Shown in pieces: positions 6,774-13,616 of a DNA stretch of 13,757 bases. The stretch comes from an uncultured Lachnospiraceae bacterium (GTDB taxonomy: Bacteria; Bacillota; Clostridia; Lachnospirales; Lachnospiraceae). How positions within the stretch are numbered: position 1 is the first letter of the stretch; the number at the start of each line of letters is the position of its first letter. A program made the position numbers and the translations under genes. The notes under the pieces were generated by a model. The model saw nothing but the letters and a program-made list of their open reading frames with translations. It was not told where the DNA came from and ran no database searches. The DNA lies in the NCBI GenBank assembly GCA_902489925.1, contig CABUBX010000041.1, positions 1 through 13,757 on the forward strand, given 5' to 3'.

Positions 6774-8162
6774 CTAACCAACCATAATTTTTTCTTCAGG
6801 AAGCTGCATATTCACTTTTTTTCTTCCATACACATTAAAAGCCAGCGCCATCGTAATCGGGCCGATACGTCCGATATACATCGTAATAATAATAATAATC
6901 TTTCCTGCCGTATTCAGCATTCCCGTAAATGAACGGCTCAGTCCCACAGTTGCAATCGCCGATGTTGTTTCATAGGCAATATCCAAAATATGTGACCCCG
7001 GCATTGCAATTGAGAGCGCCATTGTACTCAAAAGCAGGGTGGTTAAGCTTATAACGACAACCGACAGCCCTTTTAACACCATTTCATTCGATATTCTGCG
7101 CCGGAAAACCTCTGTATTTTTCTTGCCCCTAAGCATACACAGAACACTTAAATAAATCATACCGACCGTCACAGTCTTCACACCGCCTGCCGTACCTCCC
7201 GGCGAGCCGCCGATAAACATCAGTACCATCGACATAAACTGTGCTTCCGTCGAAAAGTTTTCCTGAAGCATCGTCTGAAATCCCGCTGTTCTCACCGTCA
7301 CAGACTGAAACAATGCTGCCATTACTTTTTCGTGAAACGGCAAAGGTCCCAAAGAATTCGGATTATTAAAATCCATCACTAATATAAATAAAGTTCCTGT
7401 CAATATAAGCACCGTCGTAATTGACATCACAAGTTTTGCATGAAGTGAAAGCCGCGCCCAAAATTTTCTTGCCGAAAATTTCTCACCTTTCATTTTTGAA
7501 GCTGCATCAAGCACATCCCACCAGACAAAAAAACCGATGCCGCCGACAATAATAAGCACCATCACTGTCACATTGACAATGACGCTGTCTCTGTACGGCT
7601 CAAGGCTCGATGCGCCGATAATATCAATTCCCGCATTGCAAAAGGCACTGACGGATGTAAAAATTGATTTCCATATGCCTTGAAGCAGCCCAAATTCAGG
7701 CACAAATTTAATCATTAAAAGCAGAGCGCCTGCCCCCTCAAAAATCACTGTGCCTTTTATGACTTTCAGTGTCAGTTTTACAAGCCCGCGCAGAGTATTC
7801 AGGTTATATGCATCCTGTATAAGCATACGCTGACGCAAAGTAATTCTTCTTCCCAGCACTAAAAAAAAGATAGTCGTAAAGGTGATGACTCCGAGTCCGC
7901 CAAATTGAATCAAAAATAAAATCACAACATGCCCGAAAAAACTCCAATGCTCTAACGTATTTACCGTCACAAGACCGGTCACGCAGCTTGCTGTTGTCGA
8001 TGTAAATAAGGCATCCACAAAATTTGTGACTTTTCCGTCTGCTGAGGCTATCGGCAAAGTCAGAAGTAAAGCACCAACTAAAATCATGATGATAAAACCG
8101 CAGGCTATAATCTGGGTCGTTGCCATTCTCGGACGCTGCTTTTTTATTTCTGTATCGCCCAT
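6774..8162 (-). CDS. ktrB: KtrB/TrkH potassium-uptake membrane subunit
   Basis: Membrane pore of the potassium uptake system, with four repeated membrane-loop-membrane units. The start chosen here gives 462 residues. The four filter loops each keep the glycine: ASCVTGL (Gly63), AFCNAGID (Gly178), VRTAGFQ (Gly294) and ATVGLSRS (Gly407). The gating loop GGSPGGTAGGVKT is at about 318-330, and the conserved arginine segment GRIGPIT at about 431-437. An in-frame ATG at 8178-8180 would add six residues, but it has no ribosome site. The good site GGAGGA (8173-8178) lies between the two ATGs, 10 nt before the one at 8160-8162, so the inner start is preferred. The gene is the first in the operon behind a strong promoter. 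A run of ATT codons gives five consecutive Ile in a late membrane segment. Confidence 0.95.
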   Translation of the reverse strand: MGDTEIKKQRPRMATTQIIACGFIIMILVGALLLTLPIASADGKVTNFVDALFTSTTASCVTGLVTVNTLEHWSFFGHVVILFLIQFGGLGVITFTTIFFLVLGRRITLRQRMLIQDAYNLNTLRGLVKLTLKVIKGTVIFEGAGALLLMIKFVPEFGLLQGIWKSIFTSVSAFCNAGIDIIGASSLEPYRDSVIVNVTVMVLIIVGGIGFFVWWDVLDAASKMKGEKFSARKFWARLSLHAKLVMSITTVLILTGTLFILVMDFNNPNSLGPLPFHEKVMAALFQSVTVRTAGFQTMLQENFSTEAQFMSMVLMFIGGSPGGTAGGVKTVTVGMIYLSVLCMLRGKKNTEVFRRRISNEMVLKGLSVVVISLTTLLLSTMALSIAMPGSHILDIAYETTSAIATVGLSRSFTGMLNTAGKIIIIITMYIGRIGPITMALAFNVYGRKKVNMQLPEEKIMVG

Positions 8163-8172
8163 GATGATTATT

Positions 8173-8178
8173 TCCTCC
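8173..8178 (-). promoter_or_regulatory. Ribosome binding site that decides the ktrB start
   Basis: GGAGGA on the minus strand lies directly downstream of the outer ATG (8178-8180) and 10 nt upstream of the inner in-frame ATG (8160-8162). Only AT-rich sequence with no Shine-Dalgarno match precedes the outer ATG. This favours initiation at 8162. Confidence 0.7.
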
Positions 8179-8210
8179 ATATATCTATTATTTCTGTAAT
8201 TTCATCGTGT

Positions 8211-8239
8211 ATTATAGCACCAAAGTATATCAATGGCAA
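8211..8239 (-). promoter_or_regulatory. Sigma-A promoter for the ktrB operon
   Basis: On the minus strand a -35 box TTGCCA (8234-8239, 5 of 6 to consensus) is followed after 17 nt by a perfect -10 box TATAAT (8211-8216). Transcription would begin near 8204, leaving a leader of about 42 nt before ktrB. That is too short for a cyclic di-AMP riboswitch of the type sometimes found before potassium transporters. The promoter lies just after the pfkA terminator and is the only strong promoter I see for the seven genes ktrB to dusB. Confidence 0.82.
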
Positions 8240-8284
8240 GAATAAGCGAAAGCCCCTGTCAGGTATATTCTCCTGACAGAGGCT
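8237..8284 (-). terminator. Intrinsic terminator after pfkA
   Basis: The minus strand has a 13-bp stem with one G-U pair (AGCCTCTGTCAGG / CCTGACAGGGGCT, at 8272-8284 and 8251-8263) around an 8-nt loop. It starts 12 nt after the pfkA stop codon. The T-tract after the stem is broken (TTTCGCTTATTCTT), so release may be less than complete, but the stem is long and GC-rich. Its position between pfkA and the ktrB promoter fits a transcription-unit boundary. The -35 box of ktrB overlaps the end of the T-tract. Confidence 0.78.
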
Positions 8285-8296
8285 TGACTATCCTTA

Positions 8297-9274
8297 TTAG
8301 ATTGATAAAATTTTTGAAATACTGTACTGGAATGGGTCAAGGTCTTTTTTCATTGTCAGTGCTTCTTCAATATCATAGTCCACATACTGACCGTGCCTAT
8401 ACGCAATAACTCTGTTTGTCTTTCCTGAAACAAGTGCGTCAACCGCATAAGCGCCCATCATTGATGCATAAACTCTATCCTTTGCTGTAGGACTTCCGCC
8501 TCTTTGAAGATGACCGAGAATTGTCGCACGGGTTTCCACGCCGGTTGCTGCTTCAATTCGTTTCGCCATACTTGCTGAATGTCCGATACCTTCGGCATTA
8601 ACAATAATATGATGCTTCTTGCCCCTTTTCTTATTTTTAATAATGTTGTCAATAATTGCATTTTCATCGTAATCATACATCTCCGGAAGAAGAATATCCT
8701 CCGCACCGTTGGCAATACCGCACCAGAGCGCAATATATCCTGCACTTCTTCCCATAACTTCAATAATACTGCAGCGCTCATGAGATGTTGATGTATCACG
8801 CACTTTATCAATAGCTTCCATTGCCGTATTTACCGCTGTATCAAAGCCTACTGTATACTCTGTACATGCAATATCAAGGTCGATTGTTCCCGGAACACCG
8901 ATTGTGTTGATTCCAAGTCTTGAAAGCTTCTGTGCACCCTGGAAAGAGCCGTCACCGCCAATTACAATCATGCCGTCAATGCCGTGTTTACGGCAAATTT
9001 CTGCACCTTTCTCCTGATATTCTGCCTGACGGAACTCAGGACATCTTGCTGTATAGAGAATTGTACCGCCCTTCTGAAGAATATCGGATACGCTTGTCAC
9101 ATCCATATCAATAATTTCTTCATCAAGAAGACCTGCATAACCTCTCTGAACGCCTTTTACTTTACAGCCATAGGCAACTGCTGTTCTTACAACCGCACGA
9201 ATCGCCGCATTCATACCCGGCGCATCTCCACCGCTCGTTAAAACACCAATTGTTTTTATCTTCTGCTCGCTCAT
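8297..9274 (-). CDS. pfkA: 6-phosphofructokinase, ATP-dependent type
   Basis: Phosphorylates fructose 6-phosphate to fructose 1,6-bisphosphate, the committing step of glycolysis. The start used gives 325 residues. The ATP-site motif GVLTSGGDAPGMNAA is at about 10-24, IGGDGSFQGA at 105-114 and PGTIDLDI at 128-135; Gly in GGDGS and Gly in PGTID mark the ATP-using rather than pyrophosphate-using class. Asp132 and Asp134 of the catalytic loop are kept, but the residue between them is Leu, where the family usually has Asn. Substrate motif MGRSAGYIA follows. A longer frame opens at 9304, but GGAGGT at 9281-9286, 6 nt before the ATG at 9272-9274, fixes the shorter start. It follows dnaE by about 100 nt, has its own likely promoter, and ends in a hairpin terminator. 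Confidence 0.96.
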   Translation of the reverse strand: MSEQKIKTIGVLTSGGDAPGMNAAIRAVVRTAVAYGCKVKGVQRGYAGLLDEEIIDMDVTSVSDILQKGGTILYTARCPEFRQAEYQEKGAEICRKHGIDGMIVIGGDGSFQGAQKLSRLGINTIGVPGTIDLDIACTEYTVGFDTAVNTAMEAIDKVRDTSTSHERCSIIEVMGRSAGYIALWCGIANGAEDILLPEMYDYDENAIIDNIIKNKKRGKKHHIIVNAEGIGHSASMAKRIEAATGVETRATILGHLQRGGSPTAKDRVYASMMGAYAVDALVSGKTNRVIAYRHGQYVDYDIEEALTMKKDLDPFQYSISKILSI

Positions 9275-9280
9275 GCCATT

Positions 9281-9286
9281 ACCTCC
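9281..9286 (-). promoter_or_regulatory. Ribosome binding site that decides the pfkA start
   Basis: GGAGGT on the minus strand lies 6 nt before the ATG at 9272-9274. It falls inside the longer frame that begins at 9304. The residues that follow (MSEQKIKTIGVLTSGGD) match the normal beginning of the family, so the ten extra upstream residues are not expected in the protein. Confidence 0.8.
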
Positions 9287-9342
9287 ATTAATCATGTCTC
9301 TCATTTATCTTCGTTAGCTTTTTAACATATTCATTTTTTTCT

Positions 9343-9371
9343 ATTCTATACGATTTTTTTCAGTTTTTCAA
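9343..9371 (-). promoter_or_regulatory. Probable sigma-A promoter for pfkA
   Basis: On the minus strand TTGAAA (9366-9371) and TAGAAT (9343-9348) are separated by 17 nt, with A-rich sequence between and after them. Each hexamer differs from consensus at one or two positions. The -35 box begins 6 nt after the dnaE stop codon. No terminator is seen between dnaE and pfkA, so pfkA may be read both from here and from upstream. Confidence 0.6.
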
Positions 9372-9377
9372 GATGGA

Positions 9378-12300
9378 TTATGTGATTCTTATATTGCTCT
9401 CTCCGAAGGCTTCTTTTAAACTCTCTAAAATCTCGTCATTTATATGAATATTATTGGCTTTTGGCAGTTTTTTTATGGCTTTTTCCTTCCTGCAAAAGAC
9501 AATTATTTCATCATCACCGTCATGATTCACAATAATATCATATAATTTTTGTTCATTTCTTAGAAATTCCTGTTTTTCGCAAAACTGAATCCATAATTGA
9601 CGGGAGGCCTGACGAAGGGGCATTATTTTTTCGCATATAAGCTTTGCCTTTTCATCTTCACTGGCTGAAACACGGCCTTTGACAAGAATTTTCTCATCCT
9701 CACCGAGAAAATTTTTATTTTTTTCATAATCATTTGGAAATACAATCACTTCCACCGTGCCGTATAAATCCTCAAGATTCAAAAATGCCATCATCCGGTT
9801 ATTTTTTGTCACCTTCAAGGTCCGTCCCTCAATCATACCGCCGACAACAACCGTCTGTCCGTCCTTAACACGAGTCTCCCCTGTTTCCTCATCGGCATTA
9901 AAATCTGTTGTCACTGCCGTTGTCTGCTGCCGCAGTGCATCGGCATATTCCTCAAGCGGATGGCCGCTGACATAAATTCCCAGTACCTCTTTTTCAAAAG
10001 CAAGCAAATCCGCCTTGTCATATTCACCGACATCAGGATATTTGACAGCAAAGCTCTCTTTTTCTTCGTCACTCACAAAATCAAAAAGGCTCATCTGACC
10101 TGTCATTGCTTTTTTCTTGTCATTGGCAACCCCGTCAAGCAGCCTTGCATAAACCATCATCTGCTGCCTTCTCGTATGCCCGAGACTGTCAAAAGCCCCC
10201 GCTTTAATAAGATTCTCAATGGCACGCTTATTCAAATCTCTGCCGTACATACGCTCGCAAAATTCCTGCATACTCTTAAACGGGCCGCCGTATTCCCGCT
10301 CGGCTACCATCCCGTCTATAAAATTCCGACCAATACTTTTAATCGCGCACAGCGCATATCGTATATTGCCGTCGGATACAGAAAAATCGCGCTCGCCGCC
10401 GTTAATATCCGGCGGTAATATTTTAATGCCCATCTGCCGGCAGACCATTACATATTCGGCAACCTTTGAAGATTTATCAATAACCGACGTCATCAGCGCG
10501 GCCATAAATTCCACAGGATAATAGCACTTTAGCCATGCCGTCTGGTAAGACACAATCGTATATGCCGCCGCATGTGATTTATTGAAGGCATACTTGGCAA
10601 AATCCGTCATCTCATCAAAAATCTTATTGGCAGTTTTTTCGTCAAGACCATTAGCAATACAGCCCGGCACATGATATTCTTCATTGCCATAGACAAAGTA
10701 TTCCCGCTCTTTTGCCATCACATCAGCCTTTTTCTTTGACATGGCACGGCGGACAAGGTCGCTTCGTCCAAGGTCATAACCGGCAAGGCGCATGACAATC
10801 TGCATAACCTGTTCCTGATAAACAATACATCCATAGGTCGGCGCCAATATTTCTTCAAGCTGAGGACATTCATAATGAATGGATGCCGGGTTATTTTTTC
10901 CCTGAATATAGCGCGGGATAAAGTCCATCGGCCCCGGACGGTACAGAGAAATTCCCGCAATAATGTCTTCAAGGCTCTGCGGCTTTAATTCCTTCATAAA
11001 GCTTTTCATTCCCGCACTTTCAAGCTGGAATATGCCTTCTGTCTTTCCGCTACTGATTAAATCAAAAACATTTTTATCATTATAATCAATCGCATCAATA
11101 TTAATATTTACACCCTCACGGCGATTGACAAGCCGTACTGCATTCTGAATCACAGTCAATGTACGCAGTCCCAAAAAGTCCATCTTTAAAAGTCCGAGTT
11201 CCTCCAGTGTCGTCATCGTAAACTGTGTCGTGACTGCATCATCACTGCCTTTAGATAAAGGTACATATTCCTCAACCGCCTTTGGACTGATGACAACGCC
11301 TGCCGCATGCATAGAAGCATGTCTCGGAAGTCCCTCAAGACGCTTTGACATGTCCACAAGATAATGAATCTGCTCATCATTATCATATGCCGCCTTAAAT
11401 TCAGGATTTTGTTTCAAAGCCTTATCTATCGTAATTCCCAAATCTGTCGGTATCATCTTTGCCACTGAGTCTACAAAAGCATACGGCAAATCAAGTACCC
11501 TGCCCACATCACGAATGACCGCACGGGCCGCCATTGTTCCGAAGGTTACTATCTGAACAACCCTGTCCTTGCCGTACTTGCGCACAACGTAATCAATGAC
11601 CTCCTGACGGCGCTCGAAACAAAAATCCACGTCAATATCGGGCATTGTCACACGCTGCGGATTTAAGAAACGCTCAAACAGCAGCTGATATTTGATTGGG
11701 TCCAAATTGGTGATTTCCAGACAATATGAAACGATACTTCCGGCTGCCGAACCACGTCCGGGACCTACACTGATATCATTTTGGCGCGCATAGTGAATAA
11801 AATCCCATACAATAAGGAAATAATCCACAAATCCCATTGTCTTAATCGTATTTAATTCATAATTTAAGCGTTCCAAAAGCTCTTTCGGCTGATTTGGATA
11901 ACGCCGCTTAAAACCGTCGTAAGCAAGCTTTTTAAGATAACTCCACGCATCATATCCCTCAGGCACCGGAAACTCCGGCAGCTTATAATGTCCAAATTCA
12001 ATTTCCACCTGACAGCGCATGGCAATCTTATGCGTATTTTCAAGAGCCTGAAGCGCATAAGGGAAAAGCTCTGCCATCTCCTCCGGTGACTTCACATAAA
12101 ACTGACCGCCCTCATAGCGCATCCTGTCTTCATCCGAAACCTTCTTGCCTGTCTGTATACAAAGCAGCAAATCATGGGGCTTTTCATCCTCCGCATATGT
12201 ATAGTGAATATCATTCGTTGCAACAAGCTCAATGCCTGTCTCCACGGATAATCGCAAAAGCGCCTGATTCACTGTCCGCTGCAGCGGTATGCCATGGTCT

Positions 12301-12824
12301 TGCAGTTCTAAGAAAAAATTACCCTTTCCGAGAATTTCTTCCATCTCAAGCGCTGCCTTTTTTGCCTCATCGTAAAATCCTTTTGATATATAATCCGGAA
12401 TCTCACCTGCAAGGCAGGCACTTAATCCAATAAGCCCCTCGTGATACTCCGAAAGCAATTCCTTATCAATCCTCGGCTTATAGTAAAAACCTTCCGTAAA
12501 GCCTCTGGATACAATCTTCATTAAATTGTGATAGCCGGTATCATTTTCTGCAAGAAGCACAAGATGATGATACCTGTTAGAGCTTTGGGCATCTTTTTCA
12601 AATCTGGAATTTGGCGCCACATAAACCTCACATCCAAGCACCGGATGAATACCATTTTTTTTCGCTTCACGATAAAAATCAATGACGCCGTACATCACAC
12701 CGTGGTCTGTGATTGCGGCACTATCCATGCCAAGCTCTTTAACCCTTGCAACAAACTCTTTGATTTTATTGGAACCGTCCAACAGACTGTATTCCGTATG
12801 TACATGTAAATGGGTGAAATTCAT
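9378..12824 (-). CDS. dnaE: DNA polymerase III alpha subunit (DnaE)
   Basis: Replicative C-family DNA polymerase, 1148 residues, normal for DnaE. The N-terminal PHP domain (about 1-215) keeps metal-ligand-type residues in HLHVHTEYSLLDG (5-17), TDHG (39-42) and TNDIHY (203-208). The polymerase core has GPGRGSAAGSI (354-364), PDIDVDF (395-401) with Asp398 and Asp400, and KMDFLGLRTLT (547-557) with Asp549 as the third catalytic aspartate. A helix-hairpin-helix region and an OB-fold nucleic-acid-binding region (VVVGGMIEGRTLKVTKNN, about 1010-1027) follow. This is not PolC, since no DEDD exonuclease is inserted. Its ATG overlaps the stop of the thioesterase gene in an ATGA, and AAGGAAGG lies just upstream. 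In Firmicutes with both enzymes, PolC is the main fork enzyme and DnaE extends primers; polC is not in this window. pfkA follows. Confidence 0.97.
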   Translation of the reverse strand: MNFTHLHVHTEYSLLDGSNKIKEFVARVKELGMDSAAITDHGVMYGVIDFYREAKKNGIHPVLGCEVYVAPNSRFEKDAQSSNRYHHLVLLAENDTGYHNLMKIVSRGFTEGFYYKPRIDKELLSEYHEGLIGLSACLAGEIPDYISKGFYDEAKKAALEMEEILGKGNFFLELQDHGIPLQRTVNQALLRLSVETGIELVATNDIHYTYAEDEKPHDLLLCIQTGKKVSDEDRMRYEGGQFYVKSPEEMAELFPYALQALENTHKIAMRCQVEIEFGHYKLPEFPVPEGYDAWSYLKKLAYDGFKRRYPNQPKELLERLNYELNTIKTMGFVDYFLIVWDFIHYARQNDISVGPGRGSAAGSIVSYCLEITNLDPIKYQLLFERFLNPQRVTMPDIDVDFCFERRQEVIDYVVRKYGKDRVVQIVTFGTMAARAVIRDVGRVLDLPYAFVDSVAKMIPTDLGITIDKALKQNPEFKAAYDNDEQIHYLVDMSKRLEGLPRHASMHAAGVVISPKAVEEYVPLSKGSDDAVTTQFTMTTLEELGLLKMDFLGLRTLTVIQNAVRLVNRREGVNINIDAIDYNDKNVFDLISSGKTEGIFQLESAGMKSFMKELKPQSLEDIIAGISLYRPGPMDFIPRYIQGKNNPASIHYECPQLEEILAPTYGCIVYQEQVMQIVMRLAGYDLGRSDLVRRAMSKKKADVMAKEREYFVYGNEEYHVPGCIANGLDEKTANKIFDEMTDFAKYAFNKSHAAAYTIVSYQTAWLKCYYPVEFMAALMTSVIDKSSKVAEYVMVCRQMGIKILPPDINGGERDFSVSDGNIRYALCAIKSIGRNFIDGMVAEREYGGPFKSMQEFCERMYGRDLNKRAIENLIKAGAFDSLGHTRRQQMMVYARLLDGVANDKKKAMTGQMSLFDFVSDEEKESFAVKYPDVGEYDKADLLAFEKEVLGIYVSGHPLEEYADALRQQTTAVTTDFNADEETGETRVKDGQTVVVGGMIEGRTLKVTKNNRMMAFLNLEDLYGTVEVIVFPNDYEKNKNFLGEDEKILVKGRVSASEDEKAKLICEKIMPLRQASRQLWIQFCEKQEFLRNEQKLYDIIVNHDGDDEIIVFCRKEKAIKKLPKANNIHINDEILESLKEAFGESNIRIT

Positions 12825-13258
12825 GAATCCTTCCTTTCCGTGAAGTCAAACTGATGTTTTTCTGACATGATGAAAAAGTCCACAACAACCTTACATAACA
12901 GTGTGCCATGTTCATCCCGTATATAAACCTCATAAACGGCAATTTTTCGTCCGACACGCACCGGCACGCCCTCTGCAATAATTTTGTGGGACACGCCTGC
13001 CATCGCGCCTTTTAAATACTCAATATGTGATGATAATGTCGTACATGTAACGCCTGTTGACGCAAGTGCAGAGCCTGCCACCGTATCTGCCAGAGCAAAA
13101 AGGCATCCGCCGTGCACTGAGCCAATCGGATTAAAATGGCGTTTTTCAAGTTCAATATAACCTTCTGCCTCTCCATTGGCTGCTTTTGTCATCACAATCC
13201 CTATATTCTTTGCAAAACCTTCAAACTGATTAAATTTTTCTATTGTATAACTGCTCAT
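12821..13258 (-). CDS. Hotdog-fold thioesterase, PaaI-like
   Basis: Probably hydrolyses acyl-CoA or aryl-CoA thioesters in the cytosol; the substrate cannot be told. The 145-residue protein has the single-hotdog layout: an N-terminal segment, then NPIGSVHGG (43-51) leading into the central helix FALADTVAGSALA (54-66). Asp58 is in the position of the catalytic acidic residue of the PaaI group. Strands around TTLSSHIEYLKGA (73-85) and AVYEVYI (107-113) and a final VVVDFFIM (124-131) complete the fold. The ribosome site is weak (GCGGGA). Its TGA overlaps the dnaE ATG (ATGA), so translation of dnaE is probably coupled to it. A hairpin separates it from the Crh-like gene upstream. Confidence 0.88.
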   Translation of the reverse strand: MSSYTIEKFNQFEGFAKNIGIVMTKAANGEAEGYIELEKRHFNPIGSVHGGCLFALADTVAGSALASTGVTCTTLSSHIEYLKGAMAGVSHKIIAEGVPVRVGRKIAVYEVYIRDEHGTLLCKVVVDFFIMSEKHQFDFTERKDS

Positions 13259-13275
13259 AAAATCCCGCTTTCTAT

Positions 13276-13303
13276 AAAAGGCTGTGCGGCAAGCCGCACA
13301 GCC
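13276..13303 (-). terminator. GC-rich hairpin with short T-run after the HPr-like gene
   Basis: The minus strand carries a perfect inverted repeat, GGCTGTGCGGC / GCCGCACAGCC, that folds as a 10-bp stem with a CTTG tetraloop and is followed by TTTT. It begins 25 nt after the HPr-like stop codon and ends about 20 nt before the thioesterase start. It looks like an intrinsic terminator, but the T-run is short and there is little room for a promoter after it, so it may act as a partial terminator or as a processing or stability hairpin within one operon. Confidence 0.7.
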
Positions 13304-13315
13304 CTATCATCATTC

Positions 13316-13343
13316 GCTATAGCAAATATCATGCTTTTGTTAA
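13316..13343 (-). promoter_or_regulatory. Weak candidate promoter for thioesterase-dnaE
   Basis: TTAACA (13338-13343, 5 of 6 to consensus) and TATAGC (13316-13321, 4 of 6) are spaced by 16 nt on the minus strand, across the end of the HPr-like gene. If real, transcription would start just before the hairpin at 13276-13303 and place it in the leader of thioesterase-dnaE. This is only a candidate: AT-rich DNA gives such matches by chance. Confidence 0.3.
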
Positions 13344-13583
13344 ATAACGGGTAATATCTTCAACTGCTTTTTCTTCATCAGCACCGTCAGCAATAATTGT
13401 CACTGACTCGCCTTCTGCAATACCAAGACTCATCATCCCCATAATACTCTTAGCATTAACCTTCTTCTCTGCGATTTCCACATAAATCCGGCTTTCATAC
13501 TGGCTGGCAACCTGTACTAATAAAGCAACCGGTCTTGCTTCTAATCCTGTTGGAATACTAATTGTAATGTCTTTAGAAATCAT
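13329..13583 (-). CDS. crh: HPr-like regulatory protein, Crh type (Glu15, Ser46)
   Basis: An 84-residue protein of the HPr fold. True HPr carries phosphate on His15 in GLHARP; here the motif reads GLEARP (13-18), with Glu15, so it cannot pass phosphate through the sugar phosphotransferase system in the usual way. Ser46 in VNAKSIMGMMSLG (42-54), the target of HPr kinase, is kept with its flanking hydrophobic patch. That combination defines Crh in Bacillus subtilis, which has Gln15, the same VNAKSIMG stretch, and works only as a Ser46-phosphorylated corepressor for CcpA. In B. subtilis crh also lies directly after whiA (yvcL), as here. The ATG has GAGGT 7 nt upstream. Family membership is certain; a Crh-like regulatory role is inferred, and databases may label it simply HPr-family phosphocarrier. 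Confidence 0.85.
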   Translation of the reverse strand: MISKDITISIPTGLEARPVALLVQVASQYESRIYVEIAEKKVNAKSIMGMMSLGIAEGESVTIIADGADEEKAVEDITRYLTKA

Positions 13584-13616
13584 AAAATGTACCTCGCCTT
13601 TCTTACGTAAGATGGT

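Noticed and set aside
6884..6899. Trinucleotide tract (five ATT codons in ktrB) as a phase-variable repeat
   Set aside because: The unit is three bases, so slippage would not change the frame, and it simply encodes consecutive Ile in a membrane helix.
8163..8180. Outer ATG for ktrB
   Set aside because: No ribosome site precedes it, while GGAGGA lies between it and the inner ATG at the correct distance for the inner one.
8163..8210. Cyclic di-AMP riboswitch before the potassium transporter genes
   Set aside because: The leader after the predicted start is only about 42 nt and shows no structured aptamer; ydaO-type riboswitches are far longer.
9275..9304. Ten-residue N-terminal extension of PfkA
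   Set aside because: It contains the ribosome site itself, and the family N-terminus begins at the inner Met.
9960..10418. Plus-strand open frame of 152 codons opposite dnaE
   Set aside because: It lies wholly antisense to the polymerase core, has low-complexity shadow composition, no recognisable domain and no convincing ribosome site. The same applies to the other plus-strand frames, for example 3074-3433, 4697-5353 and 12086-12433.
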